Shown here piece after piece: positions 1 to 8,886 of a stretch of DNA of 64,000 nucleotides. Location: positions 1-64,000 of the forward strand of contig JABWCR010000013.1 in assembly GCA_013359125.1 (NCBI GenBank), read 5' to 3'. The position numbers were made by a program, and so were the translations under genes. Every line of letters starts with the position of its first letter. The stretch's first letter is position 1. The stretch comes from Armatimonadota bacterium (GTDB lineage Bacteria > Armatimonadota > Fimbriimonadia > Fimbriimonadales > GBS-DC). The notes under the pieces were generated by a model, which searched no databases, was not told the DNA's origin, and saw nothing but the letters and a program-made list of their open reading frames with translations.

Positions 1-70
1 ACCGCCGGGGACATCGAAACTGTTTAGTCTGAACCCTCCGATCCCCCAGCGCCCGCCGGAACGCCAGGCT

Positions 71-213
71 CCCGCCTGGCACGGTCTTTCGGCTCGCGGA
101 GACGCTCGCCCTCCCGCCTGGCACGGTCTTTCGGCTCGCGGAGACGCTCGCCCTCCCGCCTGGCCTGTCGCGCCGAACGGGATTTTTTCAAAATGTAGCA
201 CAATTTTGAGTTC
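71..213. repeat. Tandem 42-bp GC-rich repeat plus conserved AT-rich tail (left copy)
   Basis: About 2.3 units with an exact 42-bp period start at 71, 113 and 155. They contain the core cggctcgcggagacgctcgc and are followed at 174-210 by a tail, cgaacgggattttttc then aaatgtagcacaattttgag. A second copy lies at 47779-48051 with the GC units reverse-complemented and 48 bp long, while the tail keeps the same orientation (36 of 37 bases identical). The units are contiguous with no spacers, so this is not CRISPR. It looks like a dispersed intergenic repeat family of unknown function. Confidence 0.7.
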
Positions 214-254
214 GAAACAAAACCCTCCACACCTGTCGTTTGGTGTGGAGGGTT
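214..254 (-). terminator. Rho-independent terminator of uvrB
   Basis: A perfect 13-bp stem (221-233 with 242-254, arms aaccctccacacc and ggtgtggagggtt) with an 8-base loop. Read on the minus strand it is followed by ttttgttt. It lies about 100 bases past the uvrB stop. Positions 255-350 hold nothing else I can identify. Confidence 0.8.
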
Positions 255-350
255 CGCGAACCTAGAGGTTATACACCGGAATCGAAGTTCTGTCGACTCT
301 TTTTCGCGCAATCGCGCCATACTGGGGCATTTGTGGCATTACGGATTCGC

Positions 351-2342
351 CTACAGCCGCTTGGTCTGTTCGAGGATCGCGCGGAGTTTGAAGATTTCGT
401 CTCGGATGGCGGCGGCTTCCTCAAACTCCAGGGCCTTGGAGGCCTCTTTCATCTCGCGCTCTAATCGCGCGATCACCATGGGCAGGTCTTCGAACGCGAT
501 GCGATCGGGGTCGATGCCCTTGTCGTAGGCCGCGCTCTCTTCGGCGACTTTTAGCGAGCGCACGCTGTCGCGCACCTCTTTCTTGATCGTTTCGGGTTCG
601 ATTCCGTGCTTGAGGTTGTGCGCTTCTTGGATGGCTCGTCGGCGGTTGGTTTCATCGATGGCGCGCTCCATCGAGCCGGTTATCTTGTCGGCATAGAGCA
701 CAACGCGGCCCAGCTTGTTTCGTGCGGCGCGGCCGATCGTTTGGATGAGCGAGGTCTCCGACCGCAGAAAGCCCTCCTTGTCTGCGTCGAGAATTGCGAC
801 CAAGGAGACCTCCGGCAAGTCTAAGCCCTCTCGCAGCAGATTGACTCCGACCACAATGTCGCAGTTGCCCAGTCTTAGGTCGCGCAGGATTTCCATGCGC
901 TCCAGCGTGTGCACGGTCGAGTGGAGGTATTGCACCTTCATGCCGGCTTCTCGCAGATAGTCGGTCAAATCTTCGGCCATTTTCTTGGTGAGGGTCGTAA
1001 CCAAGGCTCGGTCGCCGCGATCGACGGTCTGCTGAATCTCGGCTATCAGGTCGTCGATTTGGCCTTTGGTGGGACGGACTTCGACATTGGGATCGAGCAG
1101 GCCGGTCGGGCGGATCACCTGTTCGGCGATGACCGCGCTGTTGTCTCGTTCGAACGGGCCTGGGGTCGCCGAGACAAAAATCACCTGCCCAACGCGATCC
1201 AGAAACTCTTCGAACCTCAACGGTCGGTTGTCGAGCGCGGAGGGCAATCGGAAGCCGTACTCGACCAGGGTTGACTTGCGCTGTCGGTCGCCGTTGTACA
1301 TGGCGCGGAGCTGCGGGATCGTCTGGTGCGATTCGTCGACGAAGATAATCACGTCCTTGGGGAAGTAGTCCATCAGTGTGTAGGGCGGCTCGCCTTCGCT
1401 CCGCCCGTCCAGGTAGCGCGAGTAGTTCTCGATGCCGGAGCAGTAGCCCAGTTCGCGCATCATCTCCAAGTCCATATCGGTGCGCTGACGTATGCGCTGG
1501 GCTTCGATATGCTTGCCTTGAGAGAGGAAGTATTCCTGCTGACGCTGCGCTTCTTCGTCGATCTTGATCAAGATTTCTTGCAGGCGGTCCCACGGCGTTA
1601 CATAGTGCGTGGCGGGGAAGATGGTGATGCGATTCGGCTGGTCGAGCGTTTCGCCGGTCAACGGATCGTACAGGCGAATGCGCTCGATCTCGTCGCCAAA
1701 GAACTCGACCCTCGTTATGATCTCCTCATCGGCGGGCTGAACCTCTAAGACGTCGCCCCGCGCCCGAAACGTGCCGCGTCCCAGCACCATGTCGTTGCGC
1801 TTGTAGGTCATGCCGACCAGTTTTCTCATGCAGTCGCGCATGTCCATCGCCGCGCCGACTTCGAAGGTGAGCACGCCCTGCATATATTCGTCTGGCGAAC
1901 CAAGGCCAAAGATGCACGAAACGCTGGCGACGACCAGTGCGTCTCGCCGCTCTAGCACGGCTTGGGTGGCGGCATGGCGCAGGCGGTCGATCTCGTCGTT
2001 GATCGACGAATCTTTCTCGATATAGGTATCGGTCTGCGGCACATAGGCTTCTGGCTGGTAGTAGTCGTAGTAGCTGATAAAATATTGGACAGAGTTGTCT
2101 GGAAAGAACGCCCGGAACTCTTGGCAAAGCTGGGCGGCCAGCGTTTTGTTGTGCGCGATGACCAGCGCCGGACGTTGCAAAGCGGCAGCGATGGCAGCCA
2201 TGGTGAAGGTTTTGCCCGTGCCGGTCGCGCCTTTAAGGGTTTGGAAGCGGTGGCCTTTGGTCAGGCCTTCGGCCAGCAGGTCGATGGCTTGTTGCTGGTC
2301 GCCCTTGGGCGAATAGTCAGGGTTCAGTCGAAAACGATCCAT
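351..2342 (-). CDS. uvrB: Excinuclease ABC subunit UvrB
   Basis: UvrB is the damage-verifying helicase-like subunit of nucleotide excision repair; it is loaded by UvrA and then recruits UvrC. The 663 residues match the usual length. The Walker A motif GATGTGKT is near residues 38-45, followed by the beta-hairpin segment [16 protein letters not shown] that clamps DNA, helicase motifs including DESH and SATP, and QTIGRAARN. The C-terminal UVR motif ([16 protein letters not shown]) that contacts UvrC is intact. It starts with ATG at 2342 and is followed by a terminator at 214-254. The YjbQ gene lies just upstream on the same strand, 14 bases away, so the two may be co-transcribed. Confidence 0.98.
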   Translation of the reverse strand: MDRFRLNPDYSPKGDQQQAIDLLAEGLTKGHRFQTLKGATGTGKTFTMAAIAAALQRPALVIAHNKTLAAQLCQEFRAFFPDNSVQYFISYYDYYQPEAYVPQTDTYIEKDSSINDEIDRLRHAATQAVLERRDALVVASVSCIFGLGSPDEYMQGVLTFEVGAAMDMRDCMRKLVGMTYKRNDMVLGRGTFRARGDVLEVQPADEEIITRVEFFGDEIERIRLYDPLTGETLDQPNRITIFPATHYVTPWDRLQEILIKIDEEAQRQQEYFLSQGKHIEAQRIRQRTDMDLEMMRELGYCSGIENYSRYLDGRSEGEPPYTLMDYFPKDVIIFVDESHQTIPQLRAMYNGDRQRKSTLVEYGFRLPSALDNRPLRFEEFLDRVGQVIFVSATPGPFERDNSAVIAEQVIRPTGLLDPNVEVRPTKGQIDDLIAEIQQTVDRGDRALVTTLTKKMAEDLTDYLREAGMKVQYLHSTVHTLERMEILRDLRLGNCDIVVGVNLLREGLDLPEVSLVAILDADKEGFLRSETSLIQTIGRAARNKLGRVVLYADKITGSMERAIDETNRRRAIQEAHNLKHGIEPETIKKEVRDSVRSLKVAEESAAYDKGIDPDRIAFEDLPMVIARLEREMKEASKALEFEEAAAIRDEIFKLRAILEQTKRL

Positions 2343-2356
2343 TTGGGCGGGCGCGC

Positions 2357-2773
2357 TTAATCCCCTAGGATTTGGACGACGACTTCTCGCTTTCGGGGCC
2401 GGGTGTCAAAATCGATCAGCACGATCTGTTGCCAGGCTCCCAGCGCCAGGTTGCCGTCTACAAAAGGCACGGTGATGGTTGGGCCGATCAACGCCGCGCG
2501 CACATGGGAGTGGCCGTTATCGTCGGACCATCGAGCCTCGTGGGCATACTCGGCGTTGCGAGGCGCAATGCGCTCCAAGGCATTCGGCAGGTCGGCTACC
2601 AGTCCGGGCTCGTATTCTATGGTCGTCAGCGCGGCGGTCGAGCCGATGACAAAGGCCACGACGACGCCGTTGATCAGCCCCGATTCCAGCACCGACTGCT
2701 GGATTTGGGGCGTGATGTCGATGATGTCGTCGTTGCCTTTGGTCTGCAGATCGACTCGGCTAGTGTGAACCAT
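2357..2773 (-). CDS. YjbQ family (UPF0047) protein
   Basis: A compact 138-residue protein of the YjbQ/UPF0047 family. The family hallmarks are the segment [17 protein letters not shown] and the metal-ligand-like stretch [11 protein letters not shown], then GTWQ-like [18 protein letters not shown] at the end. Members have been linked to weak thiamine-phosphate synthase activity, but their cellular role is unsettled. It sits between uvrB (14 bases downstream) and the sugar isomerase gene (11 bases upstream) on the same strand, so the three probably form one transcription unit. Confidence 0.9.
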   Translation of the reverse strand: MVHTSRVDLQTKGNDDIIDITPQIQQSVLESGLINGVVVAFVIGSTAALTTIEYEPGLVADLPNALERIAPRNAEYAHEARWSDDNGHSHVRAALIGPTITVPFVDGNLALGAWQQIVLIDFDTRPRKREVVVQILGD

Positions 2774-2784
2774 ATAACATTAGT

Positions 2785-3540
2785 TTACCCTTCGAGCATC
2801 TCTCGAAGATTTTTGAGGCAAACGCGAACGCACTCCATGGGCGGCAGGGCGTACGATTCCTGTTCGACCACATACCACTGAGTACCGCCCACCGTCTGGC
2901 AGAGTTCCAGCACTTCGGCCCAAGGCACGTCGCCTTCGCCCAAGAGCGCTTTGTCGTTGGTGGCGGAATGCTCTTTAAGATGAACCGTTATGGCGCGTCC
3001 GGGGTATCGGCGCAGATAGTCGGTTGCGCGGGCGCCTGCCGAGAGCGCGTTGGCCGTGTCGAACTGCATGATCACCTCGGGCTTGGTGTTGGAGAAGAAA
3101 ATATCCCAAGGCACATGGCCGTCGATCGGGACAAACTCGAAGTTGTGATTGTGGTACCCGACTCGGAAGCCCGCGGCGGTCGCTCGGTCGGAGGCCTCGT
3201 TAAAGCGATCGGCCAAGCGCAGCCAATCGGCGGCCGATTGGCGATCGTTTTGGTCGATCCAGGGCACGATCAGGAACTGGCAACCGATGGTTTTGTGAAA
3301 GTCGGTCGTTTCGGCAAATCGATCCGCTGTGAGCGAATCGAGCCCAATGTGAGTGCCGCAGCACGACAGGCCGTTATCGTCCAGCATCCGGCGCAGCGTC
3401 GGCGCGTCGAAACCGTGATAACCGGCAAACTCGACGCCATCGTAGCCCATGTCGGAGACGGCTTCGAGCACGCCCGGCAGGTCTTTGGCGCAATCCTCGC
3501 GCACGGAATAGAGTTGAAGCCCGACAGGAATCTGGGACAT
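2785..3540 (-). CDS. Sugar phosphate isomerase/epimerase (xylose isomerase-like TIM barrel)
   Basis: 251 residues of the AP-endonuclease-2/xylose isomerase-like TIM barrel superfamily. Visible features are the N-terminal strand PVGLQLYSVREDC, the metal-binding segments CCGTHIGL, VGYHNHNFEF, MQFDTAN and VHLKEHS, and a C-terminal WYVVEQE. Family members isomerise, epimerise or dehydrate sugars and cyclitols; the substrate cannot be told from sequence. The start is the ATG at 3540 with an AAGGAGG Shine-Dalgarno sequence, which lies inside a perfect hairpin (3546-3567) that could control translation. Confidence 0.88.
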   Translation of the reverse strand: MSQIPVGLQLYSVREDCAKDLPGVLEAVSDMGYDGVEFAGYHGFDAPTLRRMLDDNGLSCCGTHIGLDSLTADRFAETTDFHKTIGCQFLIVPWIDQNDRQSAADWLRLADRFNEASDRATAAGFRVGYHNHNFEFVPIDGHVPWDIFFSNTKPEVIMQFDTANALSAGARATDYLRRYPGRAITVHLKEHSATNDKALLGEGDVPWAEVLELCQTVGGTQWYVVEQESYALPPMECVRVCLKNLREMLEG

Positions 3541-3545
3541 GAATC

Positions 3546-3567
3546 CTCCTTGAGTTAAATCAAGGAG
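3546..3567 (-). promoter_or_regulatory. Hairpin sequestering the Shine-Dalgarno of the isomerase gene
   Basis: On the minus strand the arms CTCCTTGA and TCAAGGAG (8 bp, perfect) flank a 6-base loop. The 3' arm contains most of the ribosome binding site AAGGAGG of the gene starting at 3540. Folding would hide the site. The centre also resembles a dyad of the CRP/FNR type (TTGAT, 4 bases, CTCAA), so a DNA operator is an alternative reading. Confidence 0.5.
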
Positions 3568-3584
3568 AGTCTACCGGAAAGCGG

Positions 3585-4145
3585 CTAGTTGGCGATCTGC
3601 CATTCGCCCGTGGGCGAGCCGGCGTTTAAGATTCGGTCGGCGGTCTCTTCGTCCATGCTTGCGCCCGGATTTTGGTCGCAGACCAGTGCCTTAAAGTCGG
3701 CCCAGGGCAGGCAACGGGCCTATCGATTTCGCATTCGATTTCGCAGGTCTCGCTCCTTCTCGTCCGACCAGTATCCGCAGTCCAGCTCGAAAAAGACCGA
3801 AGTATAGGCGCGGCAGTGGCGCGTCTTGATCACATAGACCGGATAGAGTTTGGCCGTTTCGTCCAGGCGTAGCAAAAGGTCGCCGTGAGGCACGAGCGCT
3901 GGTTGAAATCTCGCGGCCCAGTTTTCGGATCCCAGAACCGCGATCTCCGCGTCTCGATAGACCTTGGCTCGCACGTGCGGCTGGCTCTCAATGGCGCGCG
4001 CCACCTTCTCGGCGACTGCTGGCAAATCCTCGTCGACGAACTGGGTGCGAATGCCGGGATGCGTCATCAAGGGAAAGGCCATATCGGCCGCCACAATCCA
4101 GTTTCTGTGCCCCAAAAGTCGCAGATCGATGCCGTAAAGCTTCAT
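3585..4145 (-). pseudogene. RbsD/FucU-like mutarotase gene with in-frame TAG
   Basis: The 141 residues up to TAG (3720-3722) resemble RbsD/FucU sugar mutarotases: LGHRNWIVAADMAFP matches the substrate-site segment, and KTRHCRAYTSVFFEL matches the C-terminal RTGE-x-TPYANVIL segment. Reading on in the same frame after TAG gives 44 more sense codons with normal composition (PWADFKALVCDQNPGAS, then SPTGEWQIAN) before the stop at 3585. RbsD proteins are normally about 130-150 residues, so the product ending at 3720 could still be complete. The options are a functional short protein, a point nonsense mutation in a longer one, or readthrough. It is divergent from thyX. Confidence 0.55.
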
Positions 4146-4157
4146 ATTGACCTCCCT

Positions 4158-4181
4158 GACGCCTGATACCGCTTAGGCGTC
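4158..4181. promoter_or_regulatory. Inverted repeat between rbsD-like gene and thyX
   Basis: Perfect 7-bp arms GACGCCT and AGGCGTC are separated by 10 bases, directly upstream of the thyX -10 box (TATAGT, 4185-4190). The position in a divergent intergenic region suggests an operator. No regulator is identified. Confidence 0.35.
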
Positions 4182-4199
4182 AAGTATAGTATACGGCGT

Positions 4200-5576
4200 A
4201 TGCGCGCCACGCTCGTTTCGTTGCGGCCTGCGGAGACCGCCGCAGACCGACCATCTCTCACACCCGAGCTTTTAGCCGCAAGCGGCGCGCGCTACTCTCG
4301 CAACAACGAGGGGCTTGAGGCGATCCTCGCCAAGATCGATCCCGAGAACTTGGACAAGTCGGTCGATTCGATCTTTCGCATGATCGATTACGGCCATCAA
4401 TCGATTGCCGACATGGCGCCGGTGGCGATCTTCATCGATGGAATCTCCCTGATACTGGCCTATAAGCTTTGGGCGCGGTGCCCGACTGCGGGCGGGCAGG
4501 AATCGTCCACTCGATATATCCAACTGACGCAAGAGGGCGCGCTCTCTGCCGAGGCGATCGGTCTGCCCGAATCGTTGCGCAATGAACACGAGCGGATGAT
4601 CGGGGACGCTTTCTCGGCCTATGAGCAAGCGCTGGCTTTTTGGGGATGGCTGGCGGAAGAAAGGCCCGATCTGATTCGTGCTCCAGAAGGCTTGTCGCCC
4701 AAGGCGGTCGAACGGATCAAGCGGAATTACGCCTTCGACAGGGCGCGGTACTTTCTGCCGGTCGCCAGCAAGACGAACGTGATGTTGGCGATGTCGGCGC
4801 GCGCCTGGGCGCAACTGTGCCAGCGGCTTAACTCGCACTATTTGGCCGAGGCGCGGCAATTGGGCGAGTTGCTAAGAAACGAGCTGGCTTTGGCGACGCC
4901 GAGACTGGTGAAACATGCGGGTGAGACGCACTCGTACAAGATGGGCGCTCAATATGAATTGGATTGCTGGGTCAATGAGGCGATCCACTTTGTCCCCGAA
5001 AGGATTTGCCGCTCCGAATATGAGACGGACGAGCCGCCGATGGCGATGATGGACGTCTATCCCCCTCACGAAATGCCCAATTACGCGGCGGATTTGGCTC
5101 ATCACGGCAATCGATACGACTGGGTCGGGCCGGACTTGCGGCGCACGGGCTTGCGGTACGGCTGGTCGGCTGTGGCGTTCGGAGAGATTCGCGATCTCAA
5201 CCGACATCGAACGGGCGCACGGTACTGTCCGCTTATCCCGCGCGGATTCTATTGGGCGTCGGACCAGATTCCAAAGGGAGTCGATCCGTCGCCGATCCGA
5301 AAGTTAGCCGAGACGGGCCGAGAGGCAGCCAAGCGATGCTATGAGCTTTTGCGCGACGGCGAGCACACGTTTGGCTATTGGCCGACCTTGGGCGTACAGT
5401 TTTTCTTCGAGCGGCTGACCACGGCGGACAAGTTCGTCTACGAGGCCGAATTGAGGACTGGGGCAGGCGCGCACTTTCGCTACGCCCGCCATTACACCGA
5501 TGCGCTCAGGCTCTTTTACGAGTGGTTTCCCGAGACCAAAGGTCTGATTCTAGAAGGCTCTGCCGAGCCGGAATAG
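4200..5576 (+). CDS. Two-domain FAD-dependent thymidylate synthase (ThyX-like)
   Basis: 458 residues, roughly twice the length of a classical ThyX (about 220-250), and composed of two ThyX-like halves. The first half has IDYGHQSIADMAPVAIFIDG and then LWARCPTAGGQESSTRYI (around 91-108), where the RHR of the ThyX motif is degraded but the E-x-S-x-RY part is kept. The second half has DLNRHRTGARYCPLIPRGFYW (RHR at 335-337), keeping RHR but losing the S-x-N-E-x-S part. ThyX makes dTMP from dUMP with methylene-tetrahydrofolate and FADH2. The complementary retention suggests one composite active site. The ATG lies 10 bases past TATAGT with no Shine-Dalgarno, so the mRNA may be leaderless. Confidence 0.82.
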   Translation: MRATLVSLRPAETAADRPSLTPELLAASGARYSRNNEGLEAILAKIDPENLDKSVDSIFRMIDYGHQSIADMAPVAIFIDGISLILAYKLWARCPTAGGQESSTRYIQLTQEGALSAEAIGLPESLRNEHERMIGDAFSAYEQALAFWGWLAEERPDLIRAPEGLSPKAVERIKRNYAFDRARYFLPVASKTNVMLAMSARAWAQLCQRLNSHYLAEARQLGELLRNELALATPRLVKHAGETHSYKMGAQYELDCWVNEAIHFVPERICRSEYETDEPPMAMMDVYPPHEMPNYAADLAHHGNRYDWVGPDLRRTGLRYGWSAVAFGEIRDLNRHRTGARYCPLIPRGFYWASDQIPKGVDPSPIRKLAETGREAAKRCYELLRDGEHTFGYWPTLGVQFFFERLTTADKFVYEAELRTGAGAHFRYARHYTDALRLFYEWFPETKGLILEGSAEPE

Positions 5577-5579
5577 CCT

Positions 5580-6506
5580 CTACGCCTCCCAGCTATACGG
5601 CTGATCGTTGGTCAGTACCCGCGCTTCCTGGATCACTTTGGTCAGATAGGGCGGCAGACCGAACATCCCAAAGTGAACGAAGGGCGAATAGTATTGCAAG
5701 CCCGTAACTCGCCGCGACTCGATCCTTGCCATGATCTCTTCGGGCGTCAGCTTGAGCGGGTCGTGCTTTTTGGACGCGACCACGAAACCCCACGGTAAGA
5801 GAAAGCCGGCCACGAACGACCAGTAGCCGTGCACGACAGGGAACACCTCGCCCAGCGTTTTGACGATGCAGCCGAACAGATAGGGATAGAGCGGATCGGC
5901 CGCTCCCGCTTGCACAGCCAGCACACCGTCGTCCGTCAGCGACTCGTAGATCGATTGGTAGAACTCCTTGGTAAAGAGAAACTGCGACGGCCCAGCCTCT
6001 AACGGGTCGGTCAGGTCGCTGATCACCACATCGTAGGCGTTCTTGTTGTTCGCGATCACCTTCATCGCGTCGTCGTAGATCATGGTCGTGCGCGGATCGA
6101 CGAACGCGCCCTGATGCCACTCGGGCATGTGTTGGTCGCACAGCTTGACCAGTTCGTCGTCGATGTCCACCATGGTGGCCGATTCGACGCTCTTGTGCCT
6201 TAAAACCTCGCGCAGGGTCGCGCCCTCTCCGCCGCCCGCCACCAGTACGCGCTTGGGGTCGGGATGGGTGAACATCGCCGGATGCACCATCGGTTCGTGA
6301 AACATAAACTCGTCGAGCTGGGCGGATTGAATCTTGGAGTCCAGAATCAGCGCCTTGCCGTACCCTTCCAGCGTTACGATCCAAACGTCCTGATATTTGG
6401 ACTTGGTCATGGTGTGAACGTCTAAGATGCGATACTTATATTGAATGGCGTGGGTGTGGGTTTCGCTAAACCAAATGCCCGACGCCGCCTGATGGTCTGC
6501 AGCCAT
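5580..6506 (-). CDS. speE: Polyamine aminopropyltransferase (spermidine synthase)
   Basis: 308 residues. It transfers aminopropyl from decarboxylated S-adenosylmethionine to putrescine or a related amine. The Rossmann fold shows VLVAGGGEGATLREVLRH (GGGEG at 91-95) and the acidic ribose ligand in MVDIDDELVKLC (near 114). The catalytic segment is VVISDLTDPLEAGPSQFLFT, followed by EFYQSIYESLTDDGVLAVQAG. The last gene of the rpsF-ssb-rpsR-PGI run, it begins 18 bases after the PGI/PMI stop with a GGAGG site. The product polyamine cannot be fixed from sequence. Confidence 0.93.
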   Translation of the reverse strand: MAADHQAASGIWFSETHTHAIQYKYRILDVHTMTKSKYQDVWIVTLEGYGKALILDSKIQSAQLDEFMFHEPMVHPAMFTHPDPKRVLVAGGGEGATLREVLRHKSVESATMVDIDDELVKLCDQHMPEWHQGAFVDPRTTMIYDDAMKVIANNKNAYDVVISDLTDPLEAGPSQFLFTKEFYQSIYESLTDDGVLAVQAGAADPLYPYLFGCIVKTLGEVFPVVHGYWSFVAGFLLPWGFVVASKKHDPLKLTPEEIMARIESRRVTGLQYYSPFVHFGMFGLPPYLTKVIQEARVLTNDQPYSWEA

Positions 6507-6524
6507 GGGTTCCTCCGTGAACGA

Positions 6525-7601
6525 TCAGTCGCCGACCTTGGCCAGCTCTGATTTCAAATGGTTGATATAGTCGATGTTGGTCGGGTCTTGCCCGTTAAGG
6601 AAGGCCAGATAGACGCTGACGAAGTCGCCAAAGTAGGTAAGGCTCATCATTCGATCCAACAGGCATCCGCCTGTGGCCGTCAACTCGTGCCAATGTTCCG
6701 GTCGTCCGACGCACTCCTTCGTTACCTCGATGCGCTTCGCCATCTTGGCAGATTCGGCGCCGTCGCGGAGAACCATAACGCTCCAGTTGTCCGCCTGTTG
6801 CCAGCCCGTAACCCATCCAAGAATCTCGTTGTGGTTCATTTCGGGCAGGGAGTAAGCGAAGGCGTGCATTTTGGCGTTCTCGTTGATCTGGCCCTTCCAG
6901 CGGAGCGCCGCAACCGTGGGATAGCCCGCCACGCCGTAGACAATGGGGGTGCGGCCAGCCAGTTTGGTGGCTAGGACCTTCGCCGGATTGTCGTCCAGCG
7001 CCTTGTCCGGTCCCCAAGCGTCTCTGCGTTTGCGCAAGCCTTCTAATGCCAACGTCCGGTCTCGCGACAGGTCGGGAAGCAGTTCTAACTTTTCGCAAGC
7101 GACCACGAGCGGGAAGAAGAGATAGCCCAGCGCGGCGCGAGGCGGCAACCCTGCGGGTACTGTGATATAGGGAAAACCGTCCGCTTTGGCTCGTTCGGTC
7201 AGTTCGCCTCCGCTGGAGAGCACAATTATCTGCGCGCCTGCCTCTTTGGCTTGGCGATAGGCGCTGAGGGTCTCCTCTGTATTGCCTGAGTAGCTGGCGG
7301 CAATAACCAGCGTTTCGCGCCCTACGAACTTTGGAATGCGATAGTCGCGATTGACCGCCAAAGGCAGGCTGCCGACGTCCTCGAACAGGCAGCGCAACAG
7401 ATCGCCGCCGATCGCGCTTCCGCCCATTCCGGTAACAAGCACGGCGTTAGGCTTGACGCTTAGGGCCGGCGCATCCCATGCTTCGCCGATCTGAATAGCC
7501 TCGGAGACTTGGGACGGCAAATCGTAAGTCAAGCCCATCATGCCGAACGGGTCGGCGGCCATCCATGCGGCTCGGTCGTCTAAGATTCGGGCGTCGCTCA
7601 T
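6525..7601 (-). CDS. Bifunctional phosphoglucose/phosphomannose isomerase
   Basis: 358 residues from the ATG at 7601. A longer frame opens at 7670, but the ATG at 7601 overlaps the rpsR stop as ATGA and is the better start. Two SIS domains are visible: the first with [19 protein letters not shown] and [20 protein letters not shown], the second with [27 protein letters not shown] and [11 protein letters not shown], as in the archaeal-type bifunctional enzyme. It interconverts glucose-6-P or mannose-6-P with fructose-6-P. Translational coupling to rpsR ties it to the ribosomal operon. Confidence 0.92.
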   Translation of the reverse strand: MSDARILDDRAAWMAADPFGMMGLTYDLPSQVSEAIQIGEAWDAPALSVKPNAVLVTGMGGSAIGGDLLRCLFEDVGSLPLAVNRDYRIPKFVGRETLVIAASYSGNTEETLSAYRQAKEAGAQIIVLSSGGELTERAKADGFPYITVPAGLPPRAALGYLFFPLVVACEKLELLPDLSRDRTLALEGLRKRRDAWGPDKALDDNPAKVLATKLAGRTPIVYGVAGYPTVAALRWKGQINENAKMHAFAYSLPEMNHNEILGWVTGWQQADNWSVMVLRDGAESAKMAKRIEVTKECVGRPEHWHELTATGGCLLDRMMSLTYFGDFVSVYLAFLNGQDPTNIDYINHLKSELAKVGD

Positions 7602-7873
7602 GCCGCGACGTAAGGCAACAGAGCGAGCTCTCGGGCGCGCTTGATCGCGATGCTCAGCTTTCGCTGACACTTAGAACAAGCGCCCGAGGTGCGTCGAGGC
7701 AGGATCTTGCCCCGCTCGGTCATGTACCGTCGAAGCCGCGGCACGTCCTTGTAGTCGACGGGGAGCTTGCTGACGCAGAACTCGCAAACCTTCTTCTTGC
7801 GCCGAAAGCGTCGTATTTTTGAGGCGGGCGTTGAGTATCCGCCATCTGATTCTTTCTTATAATCGTCTGCCAC
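7598..7873 (-). CDS. rpsR: Small ribosomal subunit protein bS18
   Basis: 91 residues with the conserved core [19 protein letters not shown][12 protein letters not shown]. Four cysteines (CEFC and CSKC) form the zinc-binding C+ version of the protein. The start is GTG at 7873 with GGAGG 6 bases upstream. bS18 binds bS6 in the 30S platform; the two genes are in the same operon, separated by ssb, the usual bacterial order. The stop overlaps the start of the PGI/PMI gene. Confidence 0.97.
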   Translation of the reverse strand: MADDYKKESDGGYSTPASKIRRFRRKKKVCEFCVSKLPVDYKDVPRLRRYMTERGKILPRRTSGACSKCQRKLSIAIKRARELALLPYVAA

Positions 7874-7890
7874 TGAAATCCTCCAAAGGG

Positions 7891-8367
7891 TTACGGTTTG
7901 CTGAACGGATCGGAGTCGTCGTCCGGGAAGTCGTCAAAATCGGGCGCGGGCGGAGGCTCGTGCGAGGCTGCGACCGGCGCAGGCTCCTGAGGGGCGGCGC
8001 CTTCGGTCGAGGCAACGACGGCTCTCTCCGACACGGGCGCATCCGAAGCGCCTTCTTTCGCTCGATCGAGCAGACGGACATTGTCGGCCTGGATCTCGGT
8101 CTTATATCGTTTCTGCCCGTCTTGTCCAACCCAGCTTCGGTTTTGCAGGCGGCCCTCGACCAAAACGAGGCGGCCCTTTTGCGCATAGTTGGCCAGGAAT
8201 TCGGCCTGTTGCCGCCAAGCCGAACAATCGAAGAAATCGGCAACATCGTCTTTGCTTTGGCGGTTGACGGCGACACTGAACTGGCAGACCGGCACTCCGT
8301 CCGGCGTCGAGCGAAGTTCGGGATCGCGGGTCAATCGACCGACCAGTATCACGCGATTGAAGTTCAT
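7891..8367 (-). CDS. ssb: Single-stranded DNA-binding protein
   Basis: 158 residues. The OB fold comes first ([34 protein letters not shown], then [25 protein letters not shown]). After it come a low-complexity linker rich in Ala, Pro and Glu and the acidic tail [14 protein letters not shown]. The usual SSB tip (DDDIPF) is replaced by [10 protein letters not shown], so the Pro-Phe is followed by two extra residues. SSB coats single-stranded DNA and recruits repair partners through its tail. It sits between rpsF (1 base) and rpsR (17 bases). Confidence 0.96.
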   Translation of the reverse strand: MNFNRVILVGRLTRDPELRSTPDGVPVCQFSVAVNRQSKDDVADFFDCSAWRQQAEFLANYAQKGRLVLVEGRLQNRSWVGQDGQKRYKTEIQADNVRLLDRAKEGASDAPVSERAVVASTEGAAPQEPAPVAASHEPPPAPDFDDFPDDDSDPFSKP

Positions 8368-8368
8368 C

Positions 8369-8803
8369 TTACTCCTCCGTCTTTTCGGGGGCGGCTTCAG
8401 CCTCGGCTTCGGGCTGAGGCTCGGGTTCTGGGGTTGGCTCTGGCTCGACTGCCGTTTCGGTTACGGGCGGCGCTTCCTGTCGTGGAGATGGAATGGGTGG
8501 CGCGTCTTCGTCTTGGCGGAAGATTCGAGCGCGGACGACTTCTTCGGTCAGTCCCAGAACGCGATTCAGTTCTACGGGAACATCAGGCGCGCTGTTGAAG
8601 CTGACGTAGAGATAGTAGCCTTCGCGCGAGTTGCCGATCTCGTAGGCAAGGCGGCGCTTGTCCCAAATTTTGGCTTCGACGACCGTGCCGCCCGCATCGG
8701 AAACGACCTTTTGCGCGCGGTCGAGAATAGCGTTTATCCGCTCTTCCTCAATGGAAGAGGGCACGATGAACATCGCCTCGTAAGGCGCGGAAACTGTTGG
8801 CAT
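8369..8803 (-). CDS. rpsF: Small ribosomal subunit protein bS6
   Basis: 144 residues. The bS6 fold runs from APYEAMFIVPSSIEEERINAIL through AKIWDKRRLAYEIGNSREGYYLYVSFN to VLGLTEEVVRARIFRQDED. The last 40 or so residues are a Pro/Glu-rich acidic extension (TPEPEPQPEAEAEAAPEK), longer than in typical bS6 and reminiscent of the polyglutamate tail added in E. coli. First gene of the rpsF-ssb-rpsR operon, with AGGAGG in front of the ATG and a structured leader upstream (8804-8876). Confidence 0.96.
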   Translation of the reverse strand: MPTVSAPYEAMFIVPSSIEEERINAILDRAQKVVSDAGGTVVEAKIWDKRRLAYEIGNSREGYYLYVSFNSAPDVPVELNRVLGLTEEVVRARIFRQDEDAPPIPSPRQEAPPVTETAVEPEPTPEPEPQPEAEAEAAPEKTEE

Positions 8804-8882
8804 TGTCCCTCCTATGGACCTGTTTTAGGGCTCCAGTCTCGCTGGAGCAGAAGGGGCGCAAATGCGCCGTGCGGACATTATA
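8804..8882 (-). promoter_or_regulatory. rpsF operon promoter and structured leader
   Basis: On the minus strand a TATAAT (8877-8882) is followed by about 70 bases of leader with two hairpins: GGCGC/GCGCC (8855-8868) and GCTCCAG/CTGGAGC (8830-8848). Then comes AGGAGG just before the rpsF ATG. Many bacteria control this operon through an S6:S18-binding leader RNA. The position fits, but I could not confirm the CCG bulge of that motif. Confidence 0.5.
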
Positions 8883-8886
8883 CCCG

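Noticed and set aside
652-1593. 313-codon frame antisense-register to uvrB
   Set aside because: It is a same-strand alternative frame of a certain uvrB gene with biased Arg/Ala composition.
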